Origin: JANXQG01 sp037147235
Lineage (GTDB): Bacteria; Planctomycetota; Planctomycetia; Pirellulales; Thermoguttaceae
DNA: 10,685 bases
NCBI GenBank assembly: GCA_037147235.1
Contig: JBAWVO010000227.1
Span: forward strand, 1-10,685
Direction of reading: 5' to 3'
Positions within the stretch are counted from its first letter, which is position 1, and the number at the start of each line of letters is the position of its first letter. The notes below the pieces were generated by a model. The model had not been told where the DNA came from, did no database searches, and worked only from the letters and a program-made list of their open reading frames with translations. Position numbers and translations under genes: made by a program. This document shows positions 7,330-10,685 of this stretch, piece after piece.

Positions 7330-7355
7330 TCCCCTCTCCCTTTTGGGAGAGGGGA
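7330..7355. terminator. Hairpin between convergent genes, probable bidirectional terminator
   Basis: CCCCTCTCCC (7331-7340) and GGGAGAGGGG (7345-7354) pair perfectly around a TTTT loop, with a further T-A pair outside. The hairpin lies 20 bases after the propeller stop (7310) and 33 bases past the receptor stop (7388) on the other strand. Read on the minus strand it is followed by AGTTTTC, a short T-run; on the plus strand it is followed by A-rich sequence, so termination is better supported for the minus-strand gene. A smaller TCGGA-GGCTG-TCCGA hairpin at 7311-7325 sits beside it. The stem also resembles common bacterial palindromic repeats. Confidence 0.65.
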
Positions 7356-7387
7356 AAGGAGTGAGATTTGCAGCACAGAAGTGGCTC

Positions 7388-10300
7388 TTACTGCTTTCCA
7401 GGCGAATCCAGAAGTTCTCTTGCCTTTTTTGTCAAATTCGCCGGTGCCCCGGGAAGATCGATGACCTTCGTGTAGTCGGCATTCGCCTTTTCCAAGTCGC
7501 CCTTCTCGCGGAATGTCAATCCACGATTCACAAGGGCCTTGGCACACAGGTAGGCCGGTGCCCCGGGCAGATCGATGACCGTCGTGTAGTCGGCAATCTC
7601 CTTTTCTGAGTCGCCATCCTGGCCGTATGTTATTCCGCGATTCACAAGGGCACCGGCACGCTGATAGGCCGTTACCCCGGGCAGATCGATGACCGTCGTG
7701 TAGTCGGCAATCTCTTTTTCTAAGTCGCCCTTCTGGCCGTATGTCATTCCGCGAAAACTGAGGGCTTCGGCACGCAGATAGGCCGTTGCCCCGGGCATAT
7801 CAATGACCGTCGTGAAGTCAGCAATCTCTCTGTTAGCCTCTTTAGGCGTGGTGATTAACAGCACTTCATTCTGAATTGTATAAGTCAGCCCGAATTGCTT
7901 GAGCATCAACTGCAAGCCTGACCGCAAACTCACTCCCTTTATCTTAAACGTCACCTGGGTGTTTTCATTGATGCCCGCGACTTTCAATGCAGCAACGTCA
8001 AACTGAATCTCGATGTGGTGGAGGTCTTTCAGATACTCGATGCCGTCCGAGAGCGGCACTCGGACAAAATCAATATGGGTAGGTGAGGCTAACGCCTTCC
8101 CTATATACCTTCCAGTCTGTACGCCCTCCGATTGGCTCATGGCTGCGTAAGCCATGCCACGCTCAAAATATGCCTCGGCATACTGCGGATTGAGTCGGAT
8201 CGCTTCCGTGAAGTCGGCGATGTCCCTATTAGCCTCCTTGGACGTAGTGATTAACAGCACTTCATTTCGTATTATATAGGTCAGTCTGAATTGCTTGAGC
8301 ATCAACTGCAAGCCTGACCGCAGACTCACTCCCTTGATATTAAACGTCACCTGGGTGTTTTTGTTGATGCCCGCGTCTTTCAATGTAGCAATATCAAGCT
8401 GGATCTCGATGTGGTGCAGGTCCTTCAGGTACTCGATGACGTCCGAGAGCGGCGATTGGACAAATTCGATCCGGGTAGGATATGCTAACGCCTTCCCTAT
8501 TTTTTCAGCCGCCTTTTCGGCCTGTTCGCTCTTGGCTGCGTAAGCTATGCCCCGCTTATAATAAGCTTTGGCAGATTGTGGATTGAGCCGTATAGCTGCG
8601 GTGAGGTCGGCGATCGCCTTTTCGTGATCGTCTTTCTTGCCATATACAACTCCGCGCTCAACGAATGCCATGGCGCGCCGCTCAACCGGGGCCTCTGGCA
8701 TTTCAATAACCTTCGTGTAGTCGGCAATCGCCTTGTCCGAGTCGCGGTATGTCATTCCGCGAAACAAAAGGGCATCGGCACGCTGATAGGCTGGTGCCTC
8801 CGGCATATCAATGACCTTCGTATAGTCAGCAATTTCCTTTTCCGTGTCGCCCTTCCTGCCGTACTCGATTCCACGATTCACGAGCGCCCAGGCACGCCGG
8901 ATGATCGGTGCCTCTGGCATTTCAACAACCTTCGTGTAGTCGGCAATTGCCTTTTCTGGGTCACTCTTTGTGCCGTACGCATCTCCGCGATTCACAAGGG
9001 CCATGGCATGCTGCCAGGCCGTTGCCTCCGGCATATCAATAACCTTTGTGTAGTCGGCAATCGCTGTTTCTGTGTTGCCCTTTCGGCCGTACGCATCTCC
9101 GCGATTCACAAATGCTTCGGCACGCTGCTCGGCCGTGGCCTCGGACATGTTAATGACCTTCGTGTCGTCGGCGATCGCCTTGTCCCAATCGCCTTTCCGG
9201 TTGTAGGCATCTCCTCGCCTTACAAGGGCATCGGTACGCTGCTCAGCCGTTGCCTCGGGCATATCGATGACCTTCGTGTAGTCGGCAAACGCCTTGTCTA
9301 ATTCACCTTTCCGGTCGTACGCCGTTCCGCGATTCGCAAGGGCCTTGATGTGCTGTTCGGCCGTTGCTTCGGGCATATCAATGACCTTCGTGTCGTCGGC
9401 AATCGCCTTGTCCCAATCGTCCTTCCGTTTGTATGCGAATCCACGATTCACGAGGGCATCAGCACGCTGCTCAACCGTTGCCTCAGGCATGTCGATGAGC
9501 TTCGTCAAGTCGGCAATCGCTTTTTCCCAGTCGCCCTGCTGGTTGTATGCGACTCCACGATTCATGAGGGCCTTGGCTCGCTGGTCGGCCGATACCTCGA
9601 CCCTATCAATAACCTCCGTATAGTCGGCAACTGCCATTTCCCATCCGCCCTTCTCGCCGTATGCGAATCCGCGATTCAATAAGGCATTGGTACGCTGCTC
9701 GGTCGATACTTCGGACATCTTGATGACCTTCGTGTAATCAGTAATCGCTTTTTCTGAGTCGCCCTTCTGGCCGTACGTGACTCCACGATTCACAAGGGCC
9801 TTGGCTCGCTGGTCGGCCGATACCTCGGGCATGTCGACGACGTTTGTGTAGTCGGTAATCGCCTTTTTTGAGTTGCCCTTTCGGCTATACGCGCCCCCGC
9901 GATTCACGAGGGCCTTGGCTCGCTGGTTGGCCGCTGCTTCGGGCATATCAATGACGCTTGTGTCGTCGGTAATCGCCTTTTCCAAGTCCCCATTCTGGCC
10001 GTACGCATCTCCGCGATTCACAAGGGCTTCGACACGCTGGTTGGCCGTTGCCTCGGGCATTTTAATGACGGCCGTGAAAAATGAAATCGCGGCGCGGTAG
10101 TTCTTCTTTGCACAATAGGCCGCACCAAGTTCCATCTTTATTATGGCCTTTTCTTGGGCGGCTGCCTTACGGTCAGATGCCGTTATTTCCTCGGTACTCT
10201 CAGAAGAACTGCCCGCATTGGCAATAGGTTCTTTCCCTTCCTGCCTTTCATTCCTGAAACCATAGCTGATGAACAAAAGGACCATAACGAGCAGTATTGC

Positions 10301-10685
10301 CAGCCCCGAGAGAGTTGCTAGCAGGCGATAATACCGATGCAGTTGCTTCCGAACCCAGGCAAGACTATTTTCTACGGTCGCCTTGACTCTGGAAAACACC
10401 GCAGTCGCTACAACCAGCAGCATCCGTAACTTTCTTAGTGCTGATTGCGGTGCCTTGCTACTGACGATTAGAGCTTCCTTCAGCCACTTCCCCAATGTGT
10501 GCCAGCGATCTGCGACGGCAACCACAACCGGCGACAACCGCGACTTTTCCAATGCTGATTGCTGTACCTTGCTACCGACTGAGTTTTGAGTTTTCTCCAT
10601 CAGCGACTGAAACACAAACGATTCCGGCGGTGCAACCAGCAGAGCATCTAACTCAGCCTGCATCTCGGCCGCGCTCTGATAACGC
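7388..10685 (-). CDS. C-terminal part of a probable Ser/Thr kinase receptor: membrane span, TPR array, two STN-like domains
   Basis: The frame is open from the stop at 7388 to the right edge, so the start lies outside the window; the first in-frame ATG is at 10663. The first visible residues, RYQSAAEMQAELDALL, match the last helix of PknB-type kinases (compare RYPSCQALAEDLRRWL at residues 361-376 of the 1962-5414 kinase). The kinase domain itself is therefore inferred to lie upstream. Counting from ATG 10663: a juxtamembrane region has two 38-residue repeats (31-106); one membrane span follows (about 115-135); a Ser/Glu-rich linker (about 140-165); a first TPR unit (about 172-200); twelve 38-residue TPR-like units with core AxALVNRGxAYGxKGDxEKAIADYTKVIDMPEA (about 201-650), then a 35- and a 34-residue unit. 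STN-like domain A is at 722-808, then a TPR, STN-like domain B at 853-940, and three more 38-residue units (about 946-1075). Each STN-like domain shows PLSD(V/G)IEYLKDLHHIEIQ, then KGVSLRSGLQLMLKQF and EVLLITT. Most of the protein is predicted to be outside the membrane and to bind protein partners. Ligand unknown. Confidence 0.88.
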   Translation of the reverse strand, partial: RYQSAAEMQAELDALLVAPPESFVFQSLMEKTQNSVGSKVQQSALEKSRLSPVVVAVADRWHTLGKWLKEALIVSSKAPQSALRKLRMLLVVATAVFSRVKATVENSLAWVRKQLHRYYRLLATLSGLAILLVMVLLFISYGFRNERQEGKEPIANAGSSSESTEEITASDRKAAAQEKAIIKMELGAAYCAKKNYRAAISFFTAVIKMPEATANQRVEALVNRGDAYGQNGDLEKAITDDTSVIDMPEAAANQRAKALVNRGGAYSRKGNSKKAITDYTNVVDMPEVSADQRAKALVNRGVTYGQKGDSEKAITDYTKVIKMSEVSTEQRTNALLNRGFAYGEKGGWEMAVADYTEVIDRVEVSADQRAKALMNRGVAYNQQGDWEKAIADLTKLIDMPEATVEQRADALVNRGFAYKRKDDWDKAIADDTKVIDMPEATAEQHIKALANRGTAYDRKGELDKAFADYTKVIDMPEATAEQRTDALVRRGDAYNRKGDWDKAIADDTKVINMSEATAEQRAEAFVNRGDAYGRKGNTETAIADYTKVIDMPEATAWQHAMALVNRGDAYGTKSDPEKAIADYTKVVEMPEAPIIRRAWALVNRGIEYGRKGDTEKEIADYTKVIDMPEAPAYQRADALLFRGMTYRDSDKAIADYTKVIEMPEAPVERRAMAFVERGVVYGKKDDHEKAIADLTAAIRLNPQSAKAYYKRGIAYAAKSEQAEKAAEKIGKALAYPTRIEFVQSPLSDVIEYLKDLHHIEIQLDIATLKDAGINKNTQVTFNIKGVSLRSGLQLMLKQFRLTYIIRNEVLLITTSKEANRDIADFTEAIRLNPQYAEAYFERGMAYAAMSQSEGVQTGRYIGKALASPTHIDFVRVPLSDGIEYLKDLHHIEIQFDVAALKVAGINENTQVTFKIKGVSLRSGLQLMLKQFGLTYTIQNEVLLITTPKEANREIADFTTVIDMPGATAYLRAEALSFRGMTYGQKGDLEKEIADYTTVIDLPGVTAYQRAGALVNRGITYGQDGDSEKEIADYTTVIDLPGAPAYLCAKALVNRGLTFREKGDLEKANADYTKVIDLPGAPANLTKKARELLDSPGKQ
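7424..7828 (-). repeat. C-terminal block of three 114-bp TPR repeats
   Basis: Three 114-bp units encode residues about 946-1080, with Arg-Gly anchors at exact 38-residue spacing (Gly 972, 1010, 1048). They carry DxPGA where the main array has DMPEA, so they form a separate subfamily. The DNA is highly similar between units; CCGGGCAGATCGATGACCGT occurs in two of them. Confidence 0.85.
7829..8614 (-). repeat. Tandem duplication of a TPR + STN module (about 393 bp per unit)
   Basis: Copy A (8225-8614) and copy B (7829-8221) each encode an IAD(L/F)TxAIRLNPQ TPR unit followed by an STN-like domain. Matching positions in the STN part are 396 bases apart (GAATTGCTT at 7892 and 8288), and over 25 bases around that point are identical. 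The STN parts occupy 8240-8500 and 7844-8107. The segment between TPR and STN differs most (EQAEKAAEK against SEGVQTGRY). This is a clear in-frame segmental duplication. Confidence 0.9.
8609..10075 (-). repeat. Main array of 114-bp TPR-coding tandem repeats
   Basis: Arg-Gly anchors recur at residues 218, 256, 294, 332, 370, 408, 446, 484, 522, 560, 598 and 636 (numbered from ATG 10663), an exact 38-residue period over twelve units. The next interval is 35 (unit lacking three residues, YRDSDKAIAD) and the one after is 34, the normal TPR length. The DNA period is 114 bp, with phrases such as ACCTTCGTGTAGTCGGCAA recurring. The four extra residues fall in the MPEATAEQR link between helix B and the next helix A. 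Confidence 0.9.
10346..10573 (-). repeat. Two degenerate 114-bp repeats in the juxtamembrane region
   Basis: Copies at 10460-10573 and 10346-10459 encode SKVQQSALEKSRL... and SKAPQSALRKLRM..., with later shared features (VVVA/VVAT; a Trp-containing C-terminal part). DNA similarity is clear at the exact 114-base offset; for instance TGCTGATTGC and CCTTGCTAC occur in both. They lie between the presumed kinase end and the membrane span and do not resemble TPRs, although the period equals that of the TPR array. Confidence 0.6.

Noticed and set aside
6864..7547. 227-codon minus-strand frame across the propeller tail and terminator
   Set aside because: It runs through the terminator hairpin and antisense to the low-complexity Lys/Ala tail; its Gly/Leu-rich content reflects that complement.
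8576..9682. Long plus-strand frames opposite the TPR array (241 and 110 codons)
   Set aside because: They repeat with the same 114-bp period because they are antisense readings of the TPR repeats; the minus-strand frame has conserved TPR residues.
7424..10075. CRISPR-like regular repetition
   Set aside because: The repeats are contiguous with no unique spacers, stay in one reading frame and encode TPR units.
10661..10663. ATG as the true start of the right-edge gene
   Set aside because: The frame stays open to the window edge and the preceding codons fit a kinase C-terminal helix, so the real start is probably outside the window.

Overview
The window looks like a piece of a Planctomycetota chromosome (Pirellulales-like, moderate G+C). 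This is inferred from protein architecture, not from a marker gene. The supporting features are an SHD1-like domain on an exported TPR protein, a giant Ser/Thr kinase fused through one membrane span to a formylglycine-generating-enzyme (FGE)-like domain, a secreted PQQ-type beta-propeller, and a second giant kinase-type receptor with a TPR ectodomain. No rRNA, tRNA, CRISPR array, transposase or phage gene was seen.

Layout: 1-632 has no gene I can support and holds the leader of the first gene. 633-1715 (+) encodes a 360-residue exported SHD1 + TPR protein. 1962-5414 (-) encodes an 1150-residue protein: zinc ribbon, Ser/Thr kinase, membrane span, coiled coil, HEAT-like region, FGE-like domain. 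5415-5696 is a divergent intergenic region containing a striking 25-bp inverted repeat around a 77-bp core. 5697-7310 (+) encodes a 537-residue exported PQQ-like beta-propeller with a Lys/Ala/Pro-rich tail. A perfect hairpin at 7330-7355 separates it from a converging gene at 7388 to beyond 10685 (-). That last gene enters from the right edge. The residues just inside the edge look like the last helix of a Ser/Thr kinase, so the visible 1098 residues are probably the C-terminal part of a kinase receptor: juxtamembrane repeats, membrane span, about 19 TPR-like units, and two embedded STN-like (secretin/TonB short N-terminal) domains.

All four proteins are predicted to act at or outside the cytoplasmic membrane: two secreted repeat scaffolds and two single-pass receptors, one with a complete kinase and one with only its presumed kinase end in view. 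Strand order is +, -, +, -, so they do not form one operon. The kinase and propeller genes are divergent and share an upstream region. The propeller and second receptor genes are convergent and share a terminator-like hairpin. A cell-envelope sensing or scaffolding role is an inference from domains; no substrate or signal can be read from the sequence.

The most notable signals are the duplicated TPR-STN module inside the second receptor, its long array of 38-residue (114-bp) extended TPR units, the inverted repeat between the divergent genes, and a palindrome-rich, possibly inserted segment in the linker of the first kinase.
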